From Pegea sp. RAD2-039 (taxonomy: Eukaryota; Chordata; Thaliacea; Salpida; Salpidae), in NCBI GenBank assembly GCA_034620365.1, contig JAQGEQ010000170.1, positions 372,001 through 436,000 of the forward strand: a DNA stretch of 64,000 bases, in the 5' to 3' direction. Shown here one piece after another: positions 26,001 through 39,100 of the stretch; within the stretch, counting starts at the first letter, position 1; the number at the start of each line of letters is the position of its first letter. Below the pieces are notes generated by a model, which searched no databases, was not told the origin of the DNA, and saw nothing but the letters and a program-made list of their open reading frames with translations. Made by a program: the position numbers and the translations under genes.

Positions 26001-27185
26001 AATAAAAATGATCAATTTGTTCAAACGATAAAACTAACACTTTATTTATTATAAAGTTTAATAAATTGCATTTCACATATTTAATATTAGTTACCTTATG
26101 ATTTCCAGAATAAAATTTATATCTTCTCGTTGTTGTTTGTGATAGTATTTATTTAGCATTTGGTCTTTTGATCATTTAGGCTTTTTAGAATTTTTGTGTC
26201 ATAGCAACAAGTATGCTTAGTTTTATTATAAGAGTCACATTTTGATGGCAATAGTTGTTAAGTGTGCTTGCAGCTCAGATTGTTGGTTGTGCGGTTAATT
26301 TTAGAATACAAACAAATTTTATTGCTTATTTTATTTTAAATAGTTTTATTGTTGTTTAAATTCATTTCTGCGGTCATGCTATTAATTTTCAAAGACATTA
26401 TTATTTATCATTTTTCATTATGTTATCAGTTGTATTATAAAATATTTATGATTTTCAGAATAACTGTTTTGCATGCTTAAACTGAAGTATAGATTGATTT
26501 ATAATTGCATATAGTAAGTATTGCACAAAAATTATTTTTTTATTTAATAAATTTAATTATCTTTAGTGAAAAATGTGCAATTTTTTGTAATTGCTGAAAT
26601 TAAGAGAACATTTTTAATATAGTTTTAATGCCAGCAACTTATAACTTGAAAATAAACATTAAATACGAAAAATGAACATTGTACAATTTCTAAACAAACT
26701 TTGATTATATATTGCATTAATTACAAATTTATAAGTAATGTTTTTATAATTAAATATATTGTAATTAGTGTATAATACTTTGTTAACATTTTATTATTTT
26801 ACTATAACTGTTTTATCCCTTGCTTTAATAAATACTACATTTTATAGTTGTTATTGTAACATTATTTTATAATAACAAAATGATTTCTAATTTTCCTAGA
26901 CCAAATCAGAGTTAATGAAAATAGTTAGAAGTTTTTATTTTATAACTTAATTAAATACCATTTTAAACAGTTTAGAAAAATTCAGTGTGACAAGCAATCT
27001 GATTTTTTTAATATATTGTATAAATAATGTATTATCAGTTTAAAAAGATGTTTTAATTTTAATTATTTCTTTTGTTTGTTAATTTTGCAGCTTTAAAGTA
27101 TAATTTGATTATGTACTTGCATCAAACAAGAATTATTTAGTAATTATTATTTTAATGAATCATAAAATTATTTATTAATACTCTA
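23081..27185. other. 4.1 kb AT-rich intergenic stretch
   Basis: No supported coding region, repeat or RNA. It separates two divergently oriented genes (PGAM5 on minus, the zinc-finger gene on plus), so it should contain both promoters. A small GC-richer patch near 23.89-23.96 kb stands out slightly, but I cannot assign it. Confidence 0.6.
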
Positions 27186-29361
27186 ATGGTTGGAACATAT
27201 CAAAATGATAATCACGCTGGTGAAGGATATGATTATAAAGTTAAACAAGTAACACTTCAGAATACTACAGAGAGAGAACCAGTTATGGTGGAACGCAAAC
27301 GAACTGAAATTTTGAGCAAACATAAGCAATCTCCTTTATTGCTTATGCAGAAAAATTATCAAAAAAGAATATATGCAGAAAAGGAGAAAAAGATGATTAA
27401 CATTTTTCAAGAAAATCAAAGAAATACTTTACAAAAAATTTCTGATAACAGCAGTGAAAGAGTGAAAGAATATTTTGGTCGAAAGTTAGAAAAACCCAAA
27501 AACGATAAGTATACTGAATTAAATCACGCAAAAGATGGCAGTAGGATTTCATATTTACCACCTCTGGTTAAACGGACAAAGAATGAAAAGATTGTCGATG
27601 AAAGTGAAAAATCTCAGAATTTTTTGAAACTTGATGAGAATAGAAATGTTTCAAAACGACTCGCAAAACTTTCCATAAATTCAAGTTCAACCAAAATTAA
27701 CTCAAATATCGAACGCTCAAACAAACGTAAAATCAAACCAAGATTAAAGGATGCTAGTGATATTGACTTATCTTATTGCAAAATAACTCCTAATGATGAT
27801 GATGATGACTTCCCAATAAATCATGACTGTCTTCGTCTAATACGAGATAAAAGAGTTAAAGAAAAAAAACAAGAACTACTTAAACTAAATCGACAACTTG
27901 CCAAAGAAGAATTGTTAAACTCTTCAGTTAAAGATGATTCAAACTATAATAAAAGTGAGTATATTTCAAATATATCTGAACTTGTAGCTTCGAAGACATA
28001 TAAGAAACAACAAAGACTTAATTTATCCAACTCAAAAAGATCAGGCTGTCTCAAAAAAGAAAACTTATTTACCTCAAACAACAAAGGTGATTGCATGAAG
28101 TTAGCAAACAGAAGTGACTTGACACCACAAAAAGAAGAATCTTTTCATGAAAAAGCAGCAAGAAGAAATCCTTTTGGGAGTATGACCACAGAAGAGCGAG
28201 ATGTGATCAACTTCAATGAGACATATAGCAAGCATAAGCGAAAATCAAAATCAAAAGATAATGAAGTGATAAGTTTGAAAGATCAATCAAATCCAGTTAA
28301 TACATTTTCAAAGTTTCATAAACCTGTGAAAGTTCGTCGTGATGGTAGAAGCACTGCTAATTCGACGGCTTCAGCTCTAAGTAATCAAGATACTCACAGA
28401 GCTGAAGCAACATCCAACAAAACCTTTTCAACTCCTATATATCAGCCACCAAATAATAAAAATATAAATTCATCAAAAGAAACCTCAAAACTGTTTTCCC
28501 AGCTACCAGATAATTATGAGGTAAAATAAATAGTTAGTTTTGTGATTATTTTATATTATCTGATTCTATTATGAAATATAAAAAAATTCAATTTATCTTA
28601 TTTCTATTCTCTATATAATTCGTGTAATGATTAGGTGTGAGAATGTGTGTTAGCGGTAGGTGCTCTTTATAAGCCCTTTCCTTCACGTTTATTGTAATAG
28701 ATAAAAAATAAATATAATATTCTGTAGAATTATAAAATAAATAGAATGACCCCTCCTCCTTTAAAACTATTTGTTGTAATTTCACAGAAGTTGATGACTT
28801 TTTAAAGAAAACTTTTTCATTTCTTCAGGTTATAGACTACAACGAAGATGACTTGAAAAAATGTAAACACTGCGGTCGTAAGTTTATTGTAGCACGATTA
28901 GAAAAACATAAAAGTGTTTGTCAAAATCGTCCTCATAAAAAAACTCGTAAAACTTACAACATGGCAAAAGCACGTCAGAGAGGTACAGATCTTGAAATCT
29001 TCTCGAACTCCAGGACCCGTTACGCAATCAAACCACAAATCAATTTGGTGAGATCTCAGATTCAAATCAACTTTATTCACTTATTTTTCGATTTGTTTAG
29101 AAAAACAATTGGAGGTCAAAACATGAAGATTTTATTCAAACAATTCGACATGCGAAATCTGTTGCCAATTATCTAGCTGCCGGTGGAAAAGCCTCCGACT
29201 TACCACCTCCTCCTCCTTCTTCTAATCCGGATTACATCAAATGTCAGTACTGTGAAAGAAGATTTGCTCCCAAGGTAGCAGAACGTCATATCCCAAAATG
29301 CAAAGAAATCAAAGCAAGACCTTCTCCTCTTAAACGTAAAACAAAACAGCAACGAAAGTAG
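27186..29361 (+). CDS. C2HC-type zinc finger protein, ZC2HC1 family (ZC2HC1C-like)
   Basis: Three exons, 27186-28520, 28829-29047 and 29101-29361, give 604 residues with consistent phases. The long first exon encodes a lysine- and serine-rich, largely disordered region with an acidic run (NDDDDDFP) and coiled-coil-like stretches. The two family zinc fingers follow: KKCKHCGRKFIVARLEKH then C (C-x2-C-x12-H-x4-C), and IKCQYCERRFAPKVAERH then C. Between them is the conserved linker NNWRSKHEDFIQTIRHAK and a polyproline run (DLPPPPPSSNPDY), both diagnostic of ZC2HC1 proteins. The long N terminus fits ZC2HC1C better than the short A and B paralogues. The function of the family is poorly known. AATAAA occurs about 225 bp after the stop. 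Confidence 0.87.
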
Positions 29362-30593
29362 ATCTTCAATTTTTACATCTTCTTTTTCGACTCACAGTTC
29401 ATCTTGCCTCTAATTGCTTCTTCTATGCTTATTCCGACATCGCCTCTCTTTTGTGTCTTCCTTTTCACTGATGTTTTAAAGATTTTCTAAGTTTTAAAAT
29501 CGTTTAGTTATTTTATTTGAAATCAGCAATTTTCAAGTTTCAAATTTTACGGTGATTTTGGTAAAATAATATTTGTAATTAACTAAATAAAAGTTTTATG
29601 ACTTCATATCCTACGTTTCAATTTATTCAAACAAATTGGCAGCTTTAATTACGAAGAACTTGGTAAAAAATGTATCTGAATTTATCCACACTGAATACTT
29701 TTGTTTAAATTGAATTAAATTTTCTATCTTAATAAACATAATTTCATTTGAAGATTTTCAAGAAAGAAATTTTCAAATATTTTTAAACCTAATAAAATGT
29801 TACAAAATATTTTTCTTTAAGTTAGGATCTAGTTAAGATTTTAATTAAGTTTTTATTTCATAAAATCTTAAATTTTCTGCTAAAAATCGGAATGACTAAA
29901 TGGAAAAATTGTTATGAAAAGCTTAACACAAAAATATAAATGAGTTAATAAAATTGAAGACTGTTTATGTGACGGCAGTCAAAGGCAAAATTTCTTCTTA
30001 CAAATGTACTATTGCGTGATAAATATAGAAAATAATAAAAGTAAAAACATGCAGACATTTTTTACTTTACACATTTTGAAAGTACATCTTTAAATAAATT
30101 AGTCATTGTATTAGATCTTGCAGAGTCATATAAGGTGAAGAATAAGTAATTTCAAAAACATAAATCTTTAATTTTCTCAGATACGGAAGATTTTATCTAA
30201 AAACACTTGATATTTTAGTTTGTCAGAAACAGGATAAAAACTCAGAAAATATGTTTCTCAACAACCTAAAAATATACTTCAATTGCTAAATCGCTTTAAA
30301 TTTGGATTATAAAATTCTGATTTAGTTGATAAATAAAATTACAAAGCTTTTGAGTTGGCATAAACATTTGTATTTCTGTCTTAAAAACTGTTTCTATTTC
30401 TAAACATGTTTGCTTTTATGTTCTACTTTTCAAATATAATTTTTCTTTTCTATCAGAAGATTTGATATAAGCAACAAATCAGTAAAATCTCTTCAGTATA
30501 CATAAAGATCATTTTTAATTCCTTTAAGAAGTATGTTGCGAATAAGTATTTACTAACAACGATTTTATTTGTCAATAAAACCATTTTTTAAAA
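29362..30593. other. Intergenic between convergent genes
   Basis: AT-rich spacer with a likely poly(A) signal for the zinc-finger gene near 29.585 kb. Nothing else was recognised. Confidence 0.6.
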
Positions 30594-31304
30594 TTAGATT
30601 ATAAAATAAAACATCACAAGTTGAATAACTGTGAAAATAAACATATCTAATGATTGTATGTTATATGAACTGCTACAAGTACAATATTTGTTCACAATGC
30701 ACAATGAACACGATAACTCAGGTGGCAGTAAAGAGCTTGTAGCAAGCCGGTAGCTACATACAACGATATGTGCTTGTGATAATATTTGGTTTTGGAACTC
30801 AACATTTCCACAAAAAGTTGTTCCACATCCAATCATAATATTCGATGACGAAATAATTTCTTCATAATTATTATTGAAATGATGGTTTTTATTTGCATAA
30901 AACCAAATGTCAATGGCTTCGTCAAATATAGTTGTCAAATTTGAATTTACAGAAGTTATGTAAACGTTTCTTGTAACATAATTGTATTGACTCATTACAT
31001 CTGCTCTATCATCACTATAATGACATAGATGAGATTGCTCTTCAGATAAACGCTCTAAATTTATGTCATAAATAATTTTATGTAAACATTTTTCTTTCGA
31101 ATATAACTTGGAAAACACATTTTTGTGTTTTCTAACTATAAAGTTTTCATCTGAATCAGTTAGATCATTTGTTCTGATGATATATGATAAAGGACTTCTA
31201 ATATTTCTCAAATGTCCTTCATAATCAGCTGTTTTGCAAATGACAATTAGTAAACCAGCAAATAATAGGATAGTAACAATCCAGTTGTTATAACAAAGTT
31301 TCAT
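30594..31304 (-). CDS. Divergent CAP/SCP-superfamily protein, secreted and probably GPI- or membrane-anchored
   Basis: Single exon, 236 residues. The N terminus is a good signal peptide (WIVTILLFAGLLIVICKTA). CAP-like features follow: a helix FIVRKHKNVFSKL at the place of the usual HN-x-x-R, IIYDINLERLSEEQSHLCHY (the 'W-D-x-x-L-x-x-x-A...C' segment), NVYITS, a WFYANKNHHF segment, and the CAP signature block NIMIGCGTTFC then AHIVVCSY. The canonical second histidine of the HYTQVVW motif is replaced (YEEIISSS), so a metal- or lipid-binding site as in typical CAP proteins may be lost. A cysteine-rich tail is followed by a C-terminal hydrophobic stretch (MFIFTVIQLVMFYFII) with no charged residue after it, as in GPI-anchor signals. 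CAP proteins act outside the cell in diverse roles. The family call is moderate because overall identity is low. Confidence 0.62.
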   Translation of the reverse strand: MKLCYNNWIVTILLFAGLLIVICKTADYEGHLRNIRSPLSYIIRTNDLTDSDENFIVRKHKNVFSKLYSKEKCLHKIIYDINLERLSEEQSHLCHYSDDRADVMSQYNYVTRNVYITSVNSNLTTIFDEAIDIWFYANKNHHFNNNYEEIISSSNIMIGCGTTFCGNVEFQNQILSQAHIVVCSYRLATSSLLPPELSCSLCIVNKYCTCSSSYNIQSLDMFIFTVIQLVMFYFII

Positions 31305-33789
31305 TTTAATAAACTATTTGCTAAAAATAGATTATCATCAAATCAAAATAAACTTTGTCAAATATATACGTTTATTTGTTATTTGAACAAATTAAAAGGC
31401 TCCTGCTTAGATAAATTTATACTCAGATTTCTTAAAACTAAACTGAAAAAAAATATTCCGTTCGATTTTGCATATATCAACAGATTTTTTAGTATGGATT
31501 ACCTTTGAAAACAAAAAGAATTGATTTTGAATGAATAATTAAAGAACTAATCTCGAAACATAAAATAAAATAATGTTTTAAATCTCTCTGAGATAAACTC
31601 ATAATTCATTAAATTTAAAGAAATAATCTTTAACTGAATTTATCTTTTTGTTAAACTAAATGTAAGGTTTAGAACTCTTTAATAAAAACTGTAGAATGAT
31701 AAAACATAATAAAGAAACTGAAAAAAACTACTTAAATAAACAAAAAAAGTGGAAAATTTTATTTATTTTTCTTTTGCAAGAACTTCAATCAATTAAAAAT
31801 GATAACAGATTTGATTTTAAAAAGATAAATTCTTAAAAACAACCTTTAGACAAAGGTTATTAAAAAATACTTTCTATGATATAAAACAAGTAGATATAGA
31901 AAGTATTTTATCAGGTAATATGCTGACGTATTTTCATGTAACTTAATCGCTTATAGATAACATATTTCTATTTGGATTAAACTTTATTTTGTTAAAAAGG
32001 AATTATGCTTTAATATAACGCTGATTCAAAACGAAATTTTACAGAAAAGATAAAACATTTTCTGCCAACTTTTATCAGATGTACAACTTAAAAATAATAA
32101 ATTCAGGCTGATTTTTAAGATGTATTTCTTATCGATATTATCAGTCATAATTGTATTATCGTTTGTTTTCATAACACTATAAAAAGTAACTCAGCTTTCT
32201 ATTTTTTGAAACTGGTCATTTATAGTAGTATAATTAAAAAGTTTAACAAAATTGTGTATTTTCTCTGATTCTTTTTGTTATCAAATTCTTTCATAACATT
32301 GAAAAAATTGTTGATACTGTAACACTTTAATTGTTAAATGATTAATTTATTATTAATTGAATACATATTAAAGTTAGTATATACTTTGATAGAATTAACT
32401 TACATTTAAAAAGATTTTGATTAACTTCTAATTCTTATATCTAATCTTTATATTTAAACCATAAAATTTTTTATTTACAACTTTGTTTGATTTTACTAAA
32501 ACTATTTGTTGTTAAAACTCCAAGCTTTTTATTTTTACCAAAAATCGATTTGTAATCAAATTTTGCTATTATTGTTTTTAATTTTCTTTGTTCGAAAATA
32601 TAGAAAATAAATACAAAGTTAGTTTTACAACCAGCTACAAAGATATTGATTAAAATGTTCATTTTTTATGTGAGTTTATAAAACAAAAGAAATATCTCAT
32701 TAATTACGTTTCAATATAAAATCTATATTTATTTTTTTCATCTGTATAAATATAAAAGCTTATATTTTCTATAAACTTATGTGAAGTGTTTTACACCATT
32801 CAAACTTTGTTAAAATATATTATAAATGTTTTAAGCAAATTAATATTAGTAAGAAATGTTTTAATAATTACATAACGAATTAATATTAAATATTATTGTT
32901 ATTGTATATTAAATAATGTAACTATTGTAAGAAAGTCGTTTCAAAATAAATTAGTTGAACTAATCTCTTTTATTTTATTTTCAGTTTAATGAACTTTTCT
33001 ACTTTGTGTTTCATAGAAAGTTTTTCAGTTAAAATGAAATATTTCAAATGAGATTATTTGAGCAGTAATATTTTCAATAAGTTTTTTTCAGTTTTCAGTT
33101 AAGAAAAAAAAACTCTTTAGAAGTTCTCAAACAATGTGTAACTAATTTTTGTTACAAATTAAAACTGATTTACAGACAAGCAGTAAAATGTCATTATTTT
33201 GGCATAAATGTTAAAGTATAGAACAACTGTAAGATTGTTTTGCTGAGAAATTGCTATAAGGCATGCCTATTATGGCAGGCTTATTAAAATTTGGAAATAC
33301 GTTTTAGTTTATGTTGTCTAAGTATCTATAAAAAATCTCTAATACAATTCTAGTTATGTTTTTGAAGACCTTTAAAACTTTTACATTTTACTATGTTTTA
33401 AGTTTATTGAAAAAAAATGTTGAAATTAAATGTTAAAATGCATTTCTAAACTTACTACTTCTATTAGAACTTGTTGGGCTTTGTCACACTGGTAGAGCTA
33501 TCCTAACAACTTTCATTGGTCATTTTAAAATCAATCACTTTGAAAGTACAAACATTTGTATTCTTGTTTTTTTGTTAAAATTATGCATATAGTTAACATG
33601 TGGTTGTTACTTTACAAATTTTTACTATAAATTTAGTTTTGTATTTTTATTAAGTTTGTAAAGTATAATAAAGATATTAAAATGTAATCAATTAGCTTAA
33701 TTGTTTTTCGCTTTTATACTTTCAATGCTCACATAAACTAAAAGTTATTATTTTTCCTGAAAGGATTTTGGTTAAAACCTGGGTGAACC
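31305..33789. other. AT-rich intergenic stretch
   Basis: Divergent promoter space between the CAP-like gene (minus) and the first GPCR (plus). The longest frame (32471-32662, minus) is low-complexity and not supported. Nothing else was recognised. Confidence 0.6.
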
Positions 33790-35787
33790 ATGAGTTTAAA
33801 CAATATCAGCATGAAAGATGTTAATTTGACAAATGAAACTCTTTTTGGAGATCCGATGATATGCCAAGCACCCAAAACTTTTTTGTTTGAAAATATGATT
33901 TGTATAATTGCTGCAATTTTCATCATCTTTTGTAAGTTTTTCGAAAAATGAATAACTTCTAGTCAAATATCATTTTTATTAAAAAAAGGTAGCTACATGC
34001 TGTAGAGCTTTGTTTAAACATAAACTAATACTAGTTTGTAACAATTTTGTAATTAATCTTTCTAATAAACAAGTTTATGAAGTAATTTCATCTTATATGA
34101 AATATTTCAGGGAATTCTTTGGTAATTGCCATACTTTTGAAATATCCTTCTCAGCAATTCAAACCATTTAACTGGTATCTTTGTCATTTGGCAATTTCGG
34201 ATATACTTTGTGGTGTATCAGTCTTTTTTATGTTTGGTTTGTTTGAGATTATAGAAGTGCACATCCCAAATAATTTCTGGGTGAGAATACTGTTAATAAT
34301 TCATTTGAAATTTTGATCACTTTCATAAAAATATGTCTTCCAGAATCTGAAATTTCATATTTACAGCCTATTCTGTTTGGAGCAACAATTACTGTTATGT
34401 TATCTACTCTAGTTGGTTTGTTGATGATTGCTGTTGACCGTTACTTTCTCTTGTTTTGTACAATCAAGTAAGAAGATAGATTTATATTATAAAACATTTC
34501 TGTAATTTCAGATAAATTTTATAACATTTAAGATTATACTCATTAATTGAACAAATAACTGAACACTTTTAATATGATTATAAAAGTGTTTACTTCGAGT
34601 AGAGTTTACCGATAAAGAATACTTTTCTAGCAGCTATAAGAAGTATATGTCCAAGCAAAGAGTGGCCTGTAGTCTCGCTTTTACTTGGATATCTCTAATT
34701 CTAACCTTCATTATTCTACCATTGCTAGATTGGTCATGTGTAGACAAATGTGATTGTCGGTAAGCTTTACATAATCTGGTTTCGTTTCTAGTTACACTTT
34801 ATTTTTGTTACTGCAAATTTTGTTACTACTTTTGTTATTTGTAGATACCACAACATTGATGAGTTTAGCAACTTCTGCCTTGATGATAAATGTTCTCAGC
34901 TTATTCCTACTTTAACAAAAAATCAAGTTATGCTTTCTTGCATTATCTCATCTATACTAGTATTCGTTACAACTATTCTTTATCTTGTTATGTTTTACAA
35001 GATTAGATATAAACTAAAATCCAACACAGTAATAAGATCTTCTTATCATGAACCTTCTACTGTAAACTCTAAAAGCAATTTTCTCTCAGCTGTTAGGAAA
35101 ATCAAAACTAATCAAGAACGTTTGCAGCAAGTAAATTCTAAAAGTATCGAAACAGAAATTGTTAAGGAGGTTAAATCAAAAAGTAACTTTTGGGCTTTTC
35201 CAAACTGTGGACTTTCATCATTAAGATCAACTATTAAAAAAATTGAAATCGTTAGAAGTAGAATTTTAAGACAAAATAAGATAATTAAAGAAGTAAAATT
35301 GATGTATTCAATGTTTGTACTTCTGTTAATTTATGTCTTTTTAACGCTTCCATTTATTCTTTTTCTTACTTACACTCTTTTTTATAATGATAGAAAATAC
35401 AAGAGCGTCGGAAACATTCTTTTTCAAGTAAGTCAAACTATAAATTTGTTTAAATAACTAATGTGACAACATTTTATCAAACAATTACTACTTATAAAAT
35501 ATTTATCTAAATATTTCAAGATTTTTTTTTATTGAATCTACTTCAAACAGAAAATAATTTTTTCTACAAAAACACTTTTTGATAAAATCATTCTTTTATA
35601 TATGAATCGCTTCATAAAAAACTAATTTTTCCAGAAAATTTTAACTGAAATGATTTGTATATGATCGTTTTATATTACACTTTTCTTACAGATAACTATC
35701 TTGAACTGCTGCATTGACCCTTTTATCTACTTCTACCGGATGAAAGCAATGAGAAAAAATCTCAGGAAATTATTTGGGTTTTGTTAG
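33790..35787 (+). CDS. Class A GPCR, MECA-like (lipid/melanocortin-type) orphan receptor, copy 1
   Basis: Exons 33790-33931, 34111-34280, 34367-34467, 34634-34759, 34845-35427 and 35692-35787 join to 405 residues. The N terminus has N-glycosylation sequons (NNIS, NLTN, NETL). TM1 ends WNSLVIAILL; TM2 contains CHLAISDILCGV; TM3 ends VDRYFLLF, with D-R-Y intact; TM4 is followed by LLDWSCVDKCDC in extracellular loop 2; TM5 (VFVTTILYLVMFYKIRYKL) lacks the usual proline. A long basic third intracellular loop precedes TM6 (LMYSMFVLLLIYVFLTLPFI), and TM7 has DPFIY instead of NPxxY, then helix 8 RMKAMRKNLRKLFGFC. Position 3.25 is Trp, not the conserved Cys. These traits, with the W-S-C loop, resemble the melanocortin/S1P/LPA/cannabinoid cluster; this is inference. 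The ligand is unknown. The protein should sit in the plasma membrane and signal through G proteins. Confidence 0.9.
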
Positions 35788-36196
35788 AAACTATTTTTCT
35801 TTACTCAAAAAGAAATTTGCTTTTTAAGTCGAGTTTTTCATGTTAAAGCCAAGAAAATAAAGCTTTCAACTTTATGTGATTTTATATACTTGAAGTTAGG
35901 AAATAATTAATAATAATCAATTTATGGTGTATTTAATTTATTGTTTTTTGTTGCAAATAAATCGATTTCAACGAAGTCTGATTTCTCATGAAATGTAAAG
36001 TTACGTTTTTCAAAACATCTTTATATAAATTACTGGAAAAAGAAGGCGAAGAATTTTACATTATTTGGTTTTAATAAAATATTTTTAAAGTTACAAATAA
36101 TTATTCGACTTATTTCGAAAAAAATCTACAAAATAAATTTACAAATGATAAAGCTAAACTTATCGAGTAAACTTACAGCAATTAAAATTCAGGTTT
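35788..36196. other. Short spacer between tail-to-tail GPCR genes
   Basis: About 400 bp holding both 3' untranslated regions. An AATAAA near 35.86 kb could serve the + strand receptor. No other element was seen. Confidence 0.6.
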
Positions 36197-39100
36197 TTAT
36201 ACAGCACTTAAGTTTTCTTCTACGACTCCTTGGGCATTATCTTGTGGGGTCCGTAGAGTTTTTAATCTCAGTATTTTGCGTAATGCTGATGGTCGTCGTA
36301 TCGAGAACTTAAAATTTTTCCGGTCACAGCGAAAAATTCGAAGTAAGTTTTTTCTCATTGATGGAATTCGCCAAAAATACAGAAATGGGTTTAAAAGTGA
36401 GTTGATGGTCGTGATCTGAAAACATTAGAGTTACAAATTATAAAATAAAATTTTTAGTTGATATCAAGCTGTTTATAATGATACAACAGGAACTAAACTA
36501 CTATAAACAGAATGGTAATAGATGCTTGAAGTCTTACTCAATTGTATAAGCTTTGAGTTGACAGTTATTGCTTTCAATTAAACAGCCTTAGCTGTTTTTT
36601 TCTAAGTTGAGGTAAGTTCGCTTTTATTACAACCAACTTAAATTTGATTAAATCATATTCAATATCAAAGTTGTTGAGCTTGTAATGACATAAAAACAAA
36701 TGACATAATTTGCATGAAACCAATTTTCTTAACTTATTAGATTCGAAACTTTACCCAGCAGTAGACAAACAATTTTGCGTTTGGTATTTACGGTTGAAAG
36801 TCGCTGGTTATAGTACCAACTTACCTGTAATAAGATATTTCCAGCTTCTTTTTTATGTCGGTCATTATCAAAGTAAGAGTATAGTAAGAAAAGAATACAA
36901 GGAACAGAAGTAACCGCAAAAACTGAGATAATGATAAACATTGATTTCATTAATCGAATCTCTCTTCGATGATTTGTTTTTTTCTGTGACTTTCCTTTTA
37001 CTTCATTAGTTCTTCTTCTTATACAAGGAGAGTTAACACCTTCTTCTGTTTCTTTCTTAAGAGTTTCGGTTTTTCTACCACTGGCATTTTGTTGATGAGT
37101 TACACTTTGACAAGAAACTTTATCACTCGAGATATCTCCATTTGAATGAAACTTTGCTTTAATTGAAGAAGTTTTGTTTTTAGGAAGACTTCTGATGTGT
37201 CTGAAGTCGTTTAATTTGTTACGAGCCTTATAGAACATGACAATGTACAAAATAATTGTAACTGTCAATAGGCTTAAACATGCTACACAAGTAATCAGTA
37301 TAAGTAATTTTGTCAGTGGTGGAAAAATCTGCGAACATTTATCATCGAAACAGTAGATATCAGTTGGATAGATGTTGTGAATTCTGAAAGATAAAAGACT
37401 TTTAACCACTTAAAAGTGGTTTGTTGTTAACTGACCTGCAGTCACATTCTTTCACACAAGACCAACCTGCAGCTGGTGCAATAATAAAACAAGTTATTGG
37501 TAAAATCCACATCAAAGCAATTATAAATATCAATCTCTTTTTAGATAGCATCTTGTGATATCTGTACAATATCTCATATTTTAATAATTCAGTTAAGAAC
37601 ACTACTGAGAAATTGTAACTTTAAATACAGTTTGAACAATATCTAGTTGGTAATACTTAATCTACTTTCGGTTACGAAGAAGAAGAAGATATCGGTCTAT
37701 CGAAATCATCATTAATCCTGAAAAGGAGCAAACCACTGATGTGATTGCAAATCCATAGCAAATAAGCTGAAAATATCAGTAAAAGATTACCAAAGTCTTT
37801 CTGATTGAGTAAGTTTTAGTTTGTACTTCTGATTTAATAGGAAGTTTAGTTCAATAGTACTTTTAAAGCTTGTTGTAAAACCTCAATAATATTAAACACC
37901 AGCGTCAAATAGAACTCCTATTACATATATCAACAGTAGCCAAATTTGACTGTTTTATTATTTTTAGTCAACAGCTCAAAACACTAATTGTCTTAGTGGC
38001 CTCTACAGGCTTTCCGTTAAAACAAAAAGTTCTTTATTTTTTAAGGTACTTTAATTTTTATATAGAAGTATTAAAACGAATTAGTTAGATAAAACAATAG
38101 GGACAGAATTGATAAAAGTAACAAACATTCTGAATGTGTTGCAATCTTACATGTTGAAATATTCTTTTTAGATAAAGTAATTATTTTTTTAGAAATGAAA
38201 TCTCATAAACAAGACTAATGTGGGTTTGTGACTTTCTAAATTTTATTTTGAAACTTAAAAGAGCAATTAAAACTTACCATTAAATATTCTATTCATTAAT
38301 TTATCAATAGGCATTTTTATTTATATAATTAGTTGTTATAGATACTACTTATACAATGATAACACGCAAGGACTATTTGAATGTTTAAATACCCAATTTT
38401 ATTGAAAACTACTTTTGAAGTAATAAGAGATCATTATAATAATTTTTTTATACTAAATTCTACATTTAAGATATTTTTATAATCTGTCCTGCTTTCTATA
38501 ATACCTTAGAATAAATGTAATAATTTAAGATACAATCTGCAAAATAAATTATGTAAGAGTTATTTCAACAGCATAATTTTAGGTCATAGAAAATGTGAGA
38601 TTTAATGACTAAATCTCTAGATAAAATTATTATGGAAGTTGACTCTTAATGATTGAAAAAAACTTTAAATTTATCCCCAGCTTTAGTTTGGCAGTAATTA
38701 CTCATCAATGTTTATAAAGTTTCTATTAAGTGAAAAATGTTAGAAGTTTACTTAACTTACTTTAGTCATCTGAAACGTTTCCACCAAAAATATCTCAGCA
38801 ATACCGTACCACCACAAAACAGTGATTCCAATTAAAAAATCGGAAATTGCTAAGTGACATAAAAGCCAATTAATTGGAGTGAATGTTTTTGCAGAGTTTT
38901 TATTCAAAACCAGCAAAACAAGTGTGTTTCCTAAAAAGTAGACACAATGAACTAATAAAATTGATAGTGAATTAGAGATCTTATTCTGTTAAACATTAAG
39001 ATTGATTAGGGTAATATGAAATAAATGTTTAATTATTTAAAGGTCAATAAAATGTAGTTAAAATAGTTGTTAAAATTTATATATTTACAATTTCAAAAAA

